A stretch of 64,000 nucleotides of DNA from Phaeodactylibacter luteus (GTDB taxonomy: Bacteria > Bacteroidota > Bacteroidia > Chitinophagales > Saprospiraceae), in NCBI RefSeq assembly GCF_007993045.1, contig NZ_VOOR01000004.1:1-64000 (forward strand), given 5' to 3'. The notes under the pieces were generated by a model. It was given only the letters and a program-made list of their open reading frames with translations, was not told the DNA's origin and did no database searches. The translations under genes were made by a program, and so were the position numbers. Position 1 is the stretch's first letter. Each line of letters begins with the position of its first letter. This document shows positions 16,937-25,880 of the stretch, one piece after another.

Positions 16937-17665
16937 ATGAAGAAAAAAAACCCATTGAACTCAATACTCGCCCTTCTATTCTTATCCTACGCCCCGCTTA
17001 CGGGGCAAAGCATTAAAGTAGTATACCACGCAACCGCTAAAGAGAACATACAAGAAATTTTGCCTGAGCTGTCACAACAGAAGATCATCTACAGCTACAG
17101 CCTGACGATCAACCACGGTGCATCTAAATACTGCAGAGACAGTGTATATGTCATTTACGACCGGAGCGATAGCAAAGAATACTGGCCCTACAAAGAGGTG
17201 TACAAGGATTACAACAATGGGGTGTGGCTTGAAAAAAGCGGCAGCTATATGGAAGGCTATCTTTACGAACAGGGCCTTGACGAGCTGCGGGAAAGGAATA
17301 CTCGCCAACAATGGGCACTAACTAGCGAACAGAAAGCTATCGCCGGTATCCCATGCCGTCAAGCCATCGCCAAAAATGGGGATGTAGCATGGTTTGCACC
17401 GGACATCCCCTACCTAGACGGCCCCCAAGATGGGGTATTCAGCCTGCCTGGCTTAGTGCTAGAGTATGAAACCCAATACTACAAATGGTCTGCTGTAGAG
17501 GTATTGTTTAACGCTCAAACTGTGGCACTGCCTGATGGGATCCGCACCCATAAGAAAAATACGATTCAATTATCTTACAATGATATCATGTCGCTAGGAA
17601 AGGATAAGCTCATCATCATCGATGCACAAACGCCGCTTGAAACCTGGCTGAAGTTTGAGCAGTAA
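16937..17665 (+). CDS. GLPGLI-family secreted protein
   Basis: 242 residues from the ATG at 16937, which begins a good signal peptide (MKKKNPLNSILALLFLSYAP, cleaved near TGQS). The family hallmark appears as FSLPGLVLEYETQYY. GLPGLI proteins are Bacteroidota-specific, probably periplasmic, and of unknown function; they are typically encoded next to an outer-membrane barrel with a carboxypeptidase-like regulatory domain, as here 9 nt downstream. The C-terminus LIIIDAQTPLETWLKFEQ is duplicated as a remnant 1.5 kb upstream, so there was once a second copy. Confidence 0.88.
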   Translation: MKKKNPLNSILALLFLSYAPLTGQSIKVVYHATAKENIQEILPELSQQKIIYSYSLTINHGASKYCRDSVYVIYDRSDSKEYWPYKEVYKDYNNGVWLEKSGSYMEGYLYEQGLDELRERNTRQQWALTSEQKAIAGIPCRQAIAKNGDVAWFAPDIPYLDGPQDGVFSLPGLVLEYETQYYKWSAVEVLFNAQTVALPDGIRTHKKNTIQLSYNDIMSLGKDKLIIIDAQTPLETWLKFEQ

Positions 17666-17674
17666 CCAATTATC

Positions 17675-20332
17675 ATGTGGCAGACCGCAATTGCCTTATC
17701 CCTTCTTACAGGCCTGCTCCTCTTACCGGGCACAGCAGTAGCGCAGGGCTGCTGGGTACAAGGTGCGGCCCGCTTATCGGACAGTGAGCAGCATAGTGGC
17801 ATCAGCGTGCAATTGCTCAGTCCTGATGCAGCCAAAGTACTCGGCTTTCGCACCACTGACGCACAGGGGCATTTTGCGCTAAGCGCTCCAGAAGGTGAGA
17901 GCCGCCTCTACATGGCTCAGATCGGGTACCAAGATACGATGCTCATCATCAACTGCAGGTCAGATACCCTCTCCCTGGGCCCCTTGACGTTAGCCCCCCT
18001 TTCGTTTGACCTCGCAGAGATTTCGGTCGTCGATAAGGCAGCGCTATTGCGCAAATCGGGCGATACCACTATTTTCAATATCCAGCTGTTGGAAACCGGC
18101 AGGGAGCAATCGGTTACCGATATCATCGAGCGGGTGCCCGGTTTTTTCATTGACAATGGCTACATCTACTATCAAAATAAAAAAGTAGGCGACGTCTTGG
18201 TGGAAGGCAGGCAAATTGCCACTGGAAAAGATGCTGATTTCACCGACGGCATAAGCTATCAGTCTATTCAGAGCTTACGCCTCATCGAAAATTACTTTCC
18301 TGGCAGTGTCAATTTCAGCCCAGACAGCACGAGCCAACAGCTCGCCCTCGACATCCGCCTGAAGGAGGAGTATACAAGCCAATGGCAGGGCACCCTTAGC
18401 CTTGCAGCCGGCTATGAGGCTTTTTACGAAGCCGCAGGCAACGCACTGACGGCCAGTATCAAAAGTGCCTTCAGCCTGAACTTGGACGCGGCAAACACCC
18501 GTCACGAACTGTATAGCAACAATATAGAGCAGGCCATCCGGGATGCACAGCACGATCAGCTTTTTCAAAACCCCTTTATATTCGTGCAGCAGCGGGGCGC
18601 ATACTCCCAATCCGTAGCTTGGGGCCATCAGTTTAATCAGCGCAACAGCTACCGGCTCCACGGGGCAGCCGATGTCTCTCTGCACGACCGTGCAAATTAC
18701 CGGGCTAAGCTAGAGCTGCCTTTTACGGCCGGCCGGCAAAGCTATCGCCTCGAACGACAGTTCCGCTCTGAGGTCCCCGCCCAATTTGGAGAAGAAGCTA
18801 ACGCCTTTGCCAGCTCTGCTGCCTTCCTGGATCAGGTATTCCGAGCGTCGCTGAAGAACGGCATGCGTTTTGAGCTGGAGCTGCCGGTAACTGTACAGTT
18901 GCAGGCCGCTGATACGGAAGAATATATGACACTAGGCACCACCAGCACTGCAAATACCCAGAACGCTTCAGCAGATGCCCTCGCGCTCCAGCCCATCTAC
19001 AAATTCGCTCATACCTTTCCAAATGACATCCGGCTTACTGTGGCCGGCAAGTACGAACACGAACAAAATCACTATAAAACTGCTGTTTCCAGCAATGACA
19101 GTATTGCTGGCATCACAGCTTATCAACCGGAACAGATGGCATTTGCAGGCACCCAAAACCAGGGGTACGCTGCTTCTAGGCTCAACCATCAGATCAGGGC
19201 TAGAAAGCAATTGGATAAGCTGCTGCTAGAGGCCCACTTCGCTGCAAACCGCAACCGGGAAAGGCGCTCCAATCAAACGGGGAACAAAGGAATGCGGCCA
19301 TTTTCAGGCGAAAGCCGGCTACGGTACCAAAATGCATTGGCAGGCATACGGCTGCGGTACGACCTTGGCAAATGGCGGCTGTCGGCCAATCTGATGGCAG
19401 CACGCTACCAACTTTCCAACGCCCACGAAACCCAGAAAAACAGCCTGCTCAGCCCTGGCTTTTTCGCCCTGTACCGTATCGGCAACGGCTGGAATGTATC
19501 CGCCCGTTATGCACTCAACAGCGAACTGCCACGCCTCGAGCATACGAATGCCTTGCACCGCTTTCGGGACGCCACCAGCTTTCTGTCCGGGATGACGCCC
19601 TTGGGCACAGCGGCCCTCAGAGAAAGCTTCAACCTGGGGATATTCAAAGACTACTCCATCGCGCTCAACAGCTTGCAGTTTAATCTCAACCTGACCTACG
19701 TACCTGCCATGCAAGACTTTCAGCCCGTCAACAGCTTTCAGGGGCTGTACCAGCTGAGCACATTCCAGTTGGTAGACAAGCAGCAGGAGTGGCTCGCATC
19801 GCTATGGTGCGGGATGTCGGCAGAGCAGTGGACTGCCCGGCTTACCCTCAACAGCGCAACATCAAGCGTCCGCCTTCAGGGGCAGCTGGTCTACGACCGT
19901 ATGCTGCAACTGCGCCCCAGCTTCAAATTCACCGGCATGCCAGGATGGTCCGTACACGCCGATGCCATCATCCGGTATACCCAACGGCGCAGCGGCCAAA
20001 GCCTCGTGGAAAACACCCTCCTCAACCCCCGTTTGTCCCTGCGCTTTGAGCACCACCTCTTCCGCCACCAACTGAGGTACCAGCTACAGCACAACCGTAC
20101 CCAAGGGGCAGCCAACAACTATCACCGCCTCGATTACGAGCTGAGCCGGAAACAATGGAAGGAGCGTTTTGAATACTTTTTCAAAGGGATAGACCTGCTC
20201 AACCTCACAGGGGCTACGATTGGGGCTACCGAAGTTACGCCCGCGTATTTCCAAACCTCCGAATTTGACGCTTTCCCCGGCCATATCCTAATCGGGCTGA
20301 AGTGGTATTGGGGCAGCCAAAGCCAACGCTAA
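17675..20332 (+). CDS. TonB-receptor-like outer-membrane barrel, GLPGLI partner
   Basis: 885 residues. A signal peptide (about 1-24, ending TAVAQG) is followed by a carboxypeptidase-like regulatory domain at about 32-115 (GISVQLLSPDAAKVLGFRTT, DAQGHFALSAPEG). A plug-like region follows at about 125-235 (SVTDIIERVPGFFIDNGYI, VLVEGRQI), then a long beta-barrel of alternating strands ending IGLKWYWGSQSQR. This is the usual companion of GLPGLI proteins. A clear TonB box is not visible and the plug is short, so active TonB-driven uptake is uncertain. It is probably translated from the same transcript as the GLPGLI gene (9-nt gap). A structured-repeat copy lies 42 nt after the stop. Confidence 0.88.
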   Translation: MWQTAIALSLLTGLLLLPGTAVAQGCWVQGAARLSDSEQHSGISVQLLSPDAAKVLGFRTTDAQGHFALSAPEGESRLYMAQIGYQDTMLIINCRSDTLSLGPLTLAPLSFDLAEISVVDKAALLRKSGDTTIFNIQLLETGREQSVTDIIERVPGFFIDNGYIYYQNKKVGDVLVEGRQIATGKDADFTDGISYQSIQSLRLIENYFPGSVNFSPDSTSQQLALDIRLKEEYTSQWQGTLSLAAGYEAFYEAAGNALTASIKSAFSLNLDAANTRHELYSNNIEQAIRDAQHDQLFQNPFIFVQQRGAYSQSVAWGHQFNQRNSYRLHGAADVSLHDRANYRAKLELPFTAGRQSYRLERQFRSEVPAQFGEEANAFASSAAFLDQVFRASLKNGMRFELELPVTVQLQAADTEEYMTLGTTSTANTQNASADALALQPIYKFAHTFPNDIRLTVAGKYEHEQNHYKTAVSSNDSIAGITAYQPEQMAFAGTQNQGYAASRLNHQIRARKQLDKLLLEAHFAANRNRERRSNQTGNKGMRPFSGESRLRYQNALAGIRLRYDLGKWRLSANLMAARYQLSNAHETQKNSLLSPGFFALYRIGNGWNVSARYALNSELPRLEHTNALHRFRDATSFLSGMTPLGTAALRESFNLGIFKDYSIALNSLQFNLNLTYVPAMQDFQPVNSFQGLYQLSTFQLVDKQQEWLASLWCGMSAEQWTARLTLNSATSSVRLQGQLVYDRMLQLRPSFKFTGMPGWSVHADAIIRYTQRRSGQSLVENTLLNPRLSLRFEHHLFRHQLRYQLQHNRTQGAANNYHRLDYELSRKQWKERFEYFFKGIDLLNLTGATIGATEVTPAYFQTSEFDAFPGHILIGLKWYWGSQSQR

Positions 20333-20374
20333 AACACCCGCCAAATCAGCCTTGGCCCAAACCCACATTTTAGG

Positions 20375-20468
20375 TGGGGCCTACCCTCGCCTATCGGCTC
20401 AGGTCGCTACGCTTCGGGGCTCGCTATCCGCTCGGCCCTGCCGGGCTTGCCACCCCTCCGCATCGCTA
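20375..20468 (+). repeat. Structured 3' repeat, copy C (after barrel gene)
   Basis: This is the only copy read on the plus strand, and the only one following a plus-strand gene. It reads GGGGCCTACCCTCGCC, then GGGGCTCGCTATCCGCTCGG and ends CCTCCGCATCGCTAG. It is more divergent than the others: the inner loop is GGCA rather than GATA (plus-strand sense of the others), while the GCCC/GGGC arms are kept. It also lies between convergent genes. Confidence 0.75.
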
Positions 20469-20519
20469 GTCCAATGCCTGTCTAAAAGCCAGTAAGCTCA
20501 GCATTTTCATGCCCGGCGC

Positions 20520-22337
20520 CTACTCCTCCTCTATGCGTATGCCCATCCGCTTCATCAGGAGCGTGGCATTGAAAGATTGGCTCACCCCCTTCTTCAGCTT
20601 GTAATCGAAGTGCAATTCCCCTCCCCGTATCTCCACCTCAATGCGGAGGTTCTCTATAGTGCCGTTAGCTTCCGCTTCGAGCTGCCCGAGCTCCAGGTCA
20701 TGAGTGGCAATGATGCCCGAGCCCTTGCTACGGATGAGCTGCCGGATGAGCGCCTTAGAGCCGGTATGCCGGTCGTTGCTGTTGGTGCCTTTCAGTATCT
20801 CGTCCAAAAGGAAAAACGCCTGCACCTCCGGAGGGCGGTTGCCCGCCATATCCTCTACATCTTCTATGATGAACTTCAGCCGCTTGAGCTCTGCATAAAA
20901 AGAGGAGGTGCTCTCCTGCAGCGCATCCTGCGTGCGCATGCTCGTGTACACCCGTAGCGGGGGCAGCCGGAAACTTCGGGCACAGACCGGCGCTCCAGCC
21001 ATAGCCAATACCATATTCAGCCCCACCGTGCGCAAGAAGGTGCTCTTGCCCGCCATATTCGAGCCCGTGATCAGTTTGATGTGCCCATCAGTGGGCAGGG
21101 CGATATCGTTGCATACCCGCTTGCTACGGTGTATCAAGGGATGCCCCAGCTCCGTGCCAGACACCATCGTATCAGCAGTGATTGTTGGCAATGCCCAATC
21201 GGGGTTGTTGTGCAACAGATTGCCATAACTGCTCAAGGCCTCAAGCGCGGACATAGCCGCGAACCAGCCCGGCAGGTGGGCCTTCATGCTGGCCTTCCAC
21301 TGCTCTAGCCGGTACATATACTGCAGCTCCCAAAGGCCCGCCACATTCAAGATAAACGCAAATGCATTGTACCGCACATTGAGCTGACTGATGATGTAAG
21401 ACAAGCGCCCAATCTGCGAAGATGCTTTAACCCCGCCCACCGTGAAAGCGCTGTGCAGGCGGCTCAGCAAGGGGCTGTCAAACGACTGCCCCTCCATATG
21501 CTGTATCAGGCGGGCGTAGCGGGCCAGGGCCCGTTCGGCATGAGCCGTTTTGTTATGCGCCTCATTGACCTGCTCCACAAACTTGCGCAGGATAAGCACT
21601 GCAGGCAGGTACAACAGTACGCCCAGGAACCAGGGCAGGTACAGTGCCCAGAGCACAGCCGCTGCCACAGACCAGGCCGGTATGATGTACAATGCAGCCA
21701 CCAGCCAAGGGGTGCTCTTTACGAATGCCGGCTCCGACAGCCAGCGGGAGAGCAGCTCGATCTGCCGTGGGTCGTCATCGATCTCCATACCATAAGCCTG
21801 CAAGTGCTGCCGCCATTCCAAGCGCCCGCCCATCTCTACTGCGGCCTGCTGCCGCTCGCGTATATCCTCCGGGCTGCCCGGCTCCGACAGCCAGCTGCCC
21901 AGCTGCTGCCGCCCCAGGGCCGTGGACGCCCGGTTGAGGTATTGGAACATCGAAAAAGGGCCAAACAGGTCCAAGTCGACCGCATTAGGGTGGCTGAGGC
22001 TGCCCAGCCCGGCACCATCGTGAAATGGGCCGAAATCGTGCGCTTCTACCACCGCAGCCTCCCAACGGTTCACCTGTGCCAGGTGCTCCTGATGCCGGGC
22101 TGCCCGGCGGATGCCCTGATGCCAGTTGACAAAACGGTAAAAGCCTGCCAGGAAGGCCAGCGTGCCCGCCAGCCCGGCCAGGTAATGTACCTGATTCCAT
22201 AGCAGGACGATGCCCACGATACTGCCCAGAAAAAGGAGCAGGCGGGCCATAGACAGGCGGTTGTAACGGCTGTGCAAGCGGGCGGCTTCTGCTTCAAACG
22301 CCGCCGCGCGCTCCATATAGTTGGTAGTCATTCGCAT
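20520..22337 (-). CDS. Membrane-anchored MutS-like ATPase
   Basis: 605 residues. The C-terminal third is a MutS-type ABC ATPase: Walker A GSNMAGKS at 425-432, the Q-rich signature LQESTSSFYAELKRL, Walker B AFFLLDEILKGTNS and the switch GIIATHDLELG. The core helical (MutS III-like) region precedes it, but the mismatch-recognition domain I is absent. Instead, four hydrophobic segments occur at about 32-48, 53-68, 211-230 and 234-250. Such membrane MutS relatives are widespread in Bacteroidota and their job is unknown. It is the last gene of the pheS-hisS-gatA transcript, 30 nt after gatA. Confidence 0.87.
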   Translation of the reverse strand: MRMTTNYMERAAAFEAEAARLHSRYNRLSMARLLLFLGSIVGIVLLWNQVHYLAGLAGTLAFLAGFYRFVNWHQGIRRAARHQEHLAQVNRWEAAVVEAHDFGPFHDGAGLGSLSHPNAVDLDLFGPFSMFQYLNRASTALGRQQLGSWLSEPGSPEDIRERQQAAVEMGGRLEWRQHLQAYGMEIDDDPRQIELLSRWLSEPAFVKSTPWLVAALYIIPAWSVAAAVLWALYLPWFLGVLLYLPAVLILRKFVEQVNEAHNKTAHAERALARYARLIQHMEGQSFDSPLLSRLHSAFTVGGVKASSQIGRLSYIISQLNVRYNAFAFILNVAGLWELQYMYRLEQWKASMKAHLPGWFAAMSALEALSSYGNLLHNNPDWALPTITADTMVSGTELGHPLIHRSKRVCNDIALPTDGHIKLITGSNMAGKSTFLRTVGLNMVLAMAGAPVCARSFRLPPLRVYTSMRTQDALQESTSSFYAELKRLKFIIEDVEDMAGNRPPEVQAFFLLDEILKGTNSNDRHTGSKALIRQLIRSKGSGIIATHDLELGQLEAEANGTIENLRIEVEIRGGELHFDYKLKKGVSQSFNATLLMKRMGIRIEEE

Positions 22338-22367
22338 TGCTTTTTGTGGGAGGGAGCTGCCCCTAGG

Positions 22368-23795
22368 CTACTGCCCGTGCAGGGCCTTCGCCAGCCCGAG
22401 CAGGGCCGCCTCCGAATGCTTGGGCCCCATCAGCTGCATGCCTATTGGCAGCCCCGCCGCATCCGTGCCGGCTGGGATACAAACTGCCGGGGCACCGACC
22501 ATATTGGCCTGCACAGTGAAAATGTCGGCCAAATACATTTCGACCGGGTCTTCCGACTTAGCACCGAATGGCCAGGCAGTGGTAGGCGCTGCCGGCATCA
22601 GGATGAAATCGTAATCCGCGAAGATCTCATCGGTACGGTCCTTGATGAGGCGGCGCACCCGCTGCGCTTTGGTATAATAGGCATCATAATAACCTGCACT
22701 GAGCACAAAGGTACCGAGCATGATGCGGCGCTTCACCTCAGGGCCGAAGCCTGCTGCACGCGACTGCTTGTAAGTGCTCAGCAGGTCGCCTGCATCTGCG
22801 CTGCGGTAGCCATAACGGATGCCATCATAACGCGAAAGGTTGGAGGAGGCTTCTGCCGTAGTGAGCACGTAATAAGCTGGGATCATATAATCGAGCAGGC
22901 CAAAGGCAACCGGGTCTACCGTATGCCCCGCCGCTTCCAACTGCTGCATAAAACCTTGGGCGGCAGCTTTCACCTCAGGCTGTATGCTCGGGTGTTCCAA
23001 CGCTTCAGGATAATAAGCCAGCCGCAAAGGTTTTCCGGGGGCCGGGCAGTCTGCATAAGCCTCCACCGGTTCGTGGCTCACCGTCGCATCGTACTCATCG
23101 GGGCCGGCCATGATCTCCAGCAACAGGCCCGCATCAGCTACGCTATGGGTCAGGGTGCCGATCTGATCGAAGGAAGAGCCATAAGCCAACAGCCCGTAGC
23201 GGGATATCCGGGCATAAGTAGGCTTCAACCCCACCACCCCACAAAAAGAGGCAGGCTGACGTACCGAGCCGCCAGTGTCGGAGCCCAGGGAAGCCAGGCA
23301 GGTATCGGCTTGTACGGCCACCGCCGAACCGCCGGAAGAGCCGCCCGGTACCCGCCCGGGGTCGGCGGCATTGCGGGTCGGGCCAAACCAGGAAGTCTCA
23401 TTGGAAGAGCCCATGGCAAATTCGTCACAATTGACGCGCCCGATAAAAATAGCCCCTTCTGCCAGCAGGCGCTCTACCGCTGTGGCAGAAAACAGGGACT
23501 TGAAGCCCTCCAATATCCTAGAGCCTGCCTGCACCCCGTGCCCTGCATAGCAGATGACATCCTTGTGGGAAAGGATCATGCCGTGCAAGCGGCCTACGGC
23601 AGAGGGGTCGGCCTGATAAAGGGCATCCTGTTCCCGGGCACGCTGCAATGCTTCCGCTGCGTATACCTCCACGTAGATGTTCAGGCTTGCAGTGGCTTCT
23701 ATTTGGCCTAAGTAGTACTGTACCAATTGTTCGCAGGTCAGCCCTTCTTCGGACATCGCCCGGCGGACTTCAGCAAGGGCAGAGAAACGGGGCAT
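22368..23795 (-). CDS. gatA: Amidotransferase subunit A GatA (amidase family)
   Basis: 475 residues. GatA releases ammonia from Gln or Asn for transamidation of Glu-tRNA(Gln)/Asp-tRNA(Asn) in the GatCAB complex. The Ser-cis-Ser-Lys triad is visible as K78 (ILSHKDV), S153 (GGSSGGS) and S177 (DTGGSVRQP), positions almost identical to known GatA enzymes. The PGGSSGGSA block and VGLKPTYARISRYGL are strongly GatA-like rather than generic amidase. gatB and gatC are not in the window. It lies in an operon with tRNA synthetase genes pheS and hisS, which fits a translation role. Confidence 0.93.
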   Translation of the reverse strand: MPRFSALAEVRRAMSEEGLTCEQLVQYYLGQIEATASLNIYVEVYAAEALQRAREQDALYQADPSAVGRLHGMILSHKDVICYAGHGVQAGSRILEGFKSLFSATAVERLLAEGAIFIGRVNCDEFAMGSSNETSWFGPTRNAADPGRVPGGSSGGSAVAVQADTCLASLGSDTGGSVRQPASFCGVVGLKPTYARISRYGLLAYGSSFDQIGTLTHSVADAGLLLEIMAGPDEYDATVSHEPVEAYADCPAPGKPLRLAYYPEALEHPSIQPEVKAAAQGFMQQLEAAGHTVDPVAFGLLDYMIPAYYVLTTAEASSNLSRYDGIRYGYRSADAGDLLSTYKQSRAAGFGPEVKRRIMLGTFVLSAGYYDAYYTKAQRVRRLIKDRTDEIFADYDFILMPAAPTTAWPFGAKSEDPVEMYLADIFTVQANMVGAPAVCIPAGTDAAGLPIGMQLMGPKHSEAALLGLAKALHGQ

Positions 23796-23801
23796 ATCGT
23801 C

Positions 23802-24485
23802 TTAGTTGATGATTTTCAATCGCCATTGGTTTTGCTCGGGGGCGCTGCCCGGCTGCTCTATGGCAAACTTACGGGGGGCAGTGCCTAAGTGTACGGCTAT
23901 GCCCAGCCCCGAGGCTGCCAGGCTGTAACCAGCTATCCGCAGGTAACGCCCGCTATTAAAGGTGCCATCTGTGTAGTTGATGCTGCCCAGAGGGGCCACT
24001 ACCAAAGTGCTCAGCAAGCCCAGCCCCGCAGCCCAGCGGCTTGCCCGGTGCAGCCTGCCTTTCAGCGGGGGCTGATAAGCCAGGGTATGTATGTCCTCCA
24101 AGGGCACACGCATGCCAGTGCGCAAGGAAAAGCCCTCATAGGCTGTTTCGTCAAACTTGTACAGCCCATTGTCCAGCAGATAGCTTTTGCGCTCCCTCTC
24201 TGGCAAGAGCTGCAGCATCCCTTTTTCAGGGGCCATTAGCTCGCCCGTCAGCAGGCGGCGGCACTCGGCCATCATCTGCGACGCCGGCATGTCCAGTTCG
24301 AGCTGTAGGCTGCTGCCCGGCTTTAACAGCTTGGCCTTCCCGCTCAGGGCATGTTCCAACTGAAAGGACTGTGCGCTTCCTGTGGCAGGGCTAAAAGCCG
24401 CCGCTGCCCACAAAAAATACATGGCCAGCCGTGCGGGCAAGCCCAAGCACTGCAACCAAAGATTAGCGGAGCTTGGCAAAAGCAT
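23802..24485 (-). CDS. Unrecognised secreted/membrane protein
   Basis: 227 residues from the ATG at 24485, two bases after the hisS stop; a start at 24524 would overlap hisS by 37 nt and is less likely. A signal-like segment at about 18-38 (LAMYFLWAAAAFSPATGSAQ) precedes a domain with SSLQLELDMPASQMMAE. Two hydrophobic Gly/Ala-rich segments near the C-terminus (AAGLGLLSTLVVAPLGS and IAGYSLAASGLGIAVHLG) look like a helical hairpin in the membrane. I do not recognise a family. It sits between hisS and gatA (6-nt gap to gatA), so it is co-expressed with translation genes, which says little about its own role. Confidence 0.75.
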   Translation of the reverse strand: MLLPSSANLWLQCLGLPARLAMYFLWAAAAFSPATGSAQSFQLEHALSGKAKLLKPGSSLQLELDMPASQMMAECRRLLTGELMAPEKGMLQLLPERERKSYLLDNGLYKFDETAYEGFSLRTGMRVPLEDIHTLAYQPPLKGRLHRASRWAAGLGLLSTLVVAPLGSINYTDGTFNSGRYLRIAGYSLAASGLGIAVHLGTAPRKFAIEQPGSAPEQNQWRLKIIN

Positions 24486-24487
24486 AA

Positions 24488-25858
24488 TCAGCGGTCTTTT
24501 AACTGCTCTATAATGGCTGGCCATGCCAGGTTTTGCTGTTCGCCCGTAGCCATATTCTTGAAAGTCAGGGTGCCGGCAGCCAATTCCGATTCACCGATCA
24601 GGGCCACGAAGGGCACCTCCCGGGCATTGGCATACTTCATCTGTTTTTTCAGCTTGGCTGGCTCAGGGTAGAGCTCAGCGTTGATGCCGGCAGCCCGGGC
24701 TTGGCCGAGCAGGCGGAACGCATGCCGGTGGGCCGCCTCGTCAAAGGCAATAAAGAGCAGCTGAAGGGTACGGGCCCCGTCTGCCGGGAAGAGGGACAGC
24801 TCTTCCATTACATCGTAGATCCGCTCTGCGCCAAAAGAGACGCCTACGCCAGAGCCCCGGTCGGTCATGCCGAAAACGCTAGTCAGCCCATCGTATCGGC
24901 CGCCGCCGCCTATGCTCCCCATTTTGATGGCCTCCTGCCCCGGGGAGCTTGTGTCTACCCCTACTTCAAAAATGCAGCCGGTGTAGTAGTTGAGCCCGCG
25001 CGCCAGGGTGATGTCAAACCGGACTTCGTTCTTCAGTTCGCCCATTGCGAGGTAATCCATCACTGTAGATAGCTCTTCGACGCCTTTCAGCCCAGTTTCG
25101 CTTTGCGCGAAAAGGCTGCGCAGCGCCTGCAAGTCGGTGATGCCGAGCATTTCGACAACCTTATCAACAGCTTCGCTACCGATGCCGCGCCCAGACAGCT
25201 CATTGCGCACTCCATCGAGCCCAATTTTGTCCAGCTTATCGATGGCCATGGTCATATCCATGAATTGTGGGGCGATGCCTGCAGCTTCTGCCATGCCCGC
25301 GAGTATCTTCCGGTTGTTGAGCTTGACCACGACTTTCAGCCCAAGACGGGAAAACACCTCATCGTAGATTTGTGCGAGCTCCGCTTCGTAAATGAGGGCA
25401 TCCGAGCCGACTACGTCCACATCACACTGATAAAACTCTTGGTACCTCCCTTTCTGAGGCCGGTCTGCCCGCCAAACGGGCTGGATTTGATACCGCTTGA
25501 AAGGGAAGGGGATGTCGTTTTGGTGCATGACCACGAAGCGGGCGAAGGGCACGGTGAGGTCATAGCGCAGCCCCCGCTTGGAAATAGAGGGCACAAGGGC
25601 CGTGGAGTCCCGCGCGCTCAGGGCCTCCTCGTCTGCTTTGCGGAGGAAGTCGCCATTATTGAGCACCTTAAAGAGGAGCTTATCCCCTTCTTCCCCGTAC
25701 TTCCCGGTGAGGGTAGCCAGGTCTTCCATAGCAGGGGTCTCTATAGGCTGATAGCCATAACGGATGAAGACCTCCCGGATGGTATCGAAGATATAATTGC
25801 GTTTCAGGACTTCAGCCGGGCCGAAATCCCTTGTCCCTTTAGGGATGCCAGGTTTCAT
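24488..25858 (-). CDS. hisS: Histidyl-tRNA synthetase
   Basis: 456-457 residues, normal for HisRS. It charges tRNA(His). Class II motifs are visible: motif 1 region KGTRDFGPAEVLKRN, motif 2 YQEFYQCDVDVVG, the HisA signature LARGLNYYTGCIFEV and motif 3 GVGVSFGAERIYDVM. The C-terminal anticodon-binding domain has the PEPAKLKKQMKYAN pattern. The ATG at 25858 is chosen because the frame upstream lies inside pheS and has no family similarity. It follows pheS by 22 nt. Confidence 0.96.
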   Translation of the reverse strand: MKPGIPKGTRDFGPAEVLKRNYIFDTIREVFIRYGYQPIETPAMEDLATLTGKYGEEGDKLLFKVLNNGDFLRKADEEALSARDSTALVPSISKRGLRYDLTVPFARFVVMHQNDIPFPFKRYQIQPVWRADRPQKGRYQEFYQCDVDVVGSDALIYEAELAQIYDEVFSRLGLKVVVKLNNRKILAGMAEAAGIAPQFMDMTMAIDKLDKIGLDGVRNELSGRGIGSEAVDKVVEMLGITDLQALRSLFAQSETGLKGVEELSTVMDYLAMGELKNEVRFDITLARGLNYYTGCIFEVGVDTSSPGQEAIKMGSIGGGGRYDGLTSVFGMTDRGSGVGVSFGAERIYDVMEELSLFPADGARTLQLLFIAFDEAAHRHAFRLLGQARAAGINAELYPEPAKLKKQMKYANAREVPFVALIGESELAAGTLTFKNMATGEQQNLAWPAIIEQLKDR

Positions 25859-25880
25859 ATCGGAATCGCGTTGGGGCGCG

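Noticed and set aside
22272-23711. A 479-codon plus-strand frame over gatA
   Set aside because: Antisense shadow of gatA, which has the complete Ser-Ser-Lys triad and family motifs.
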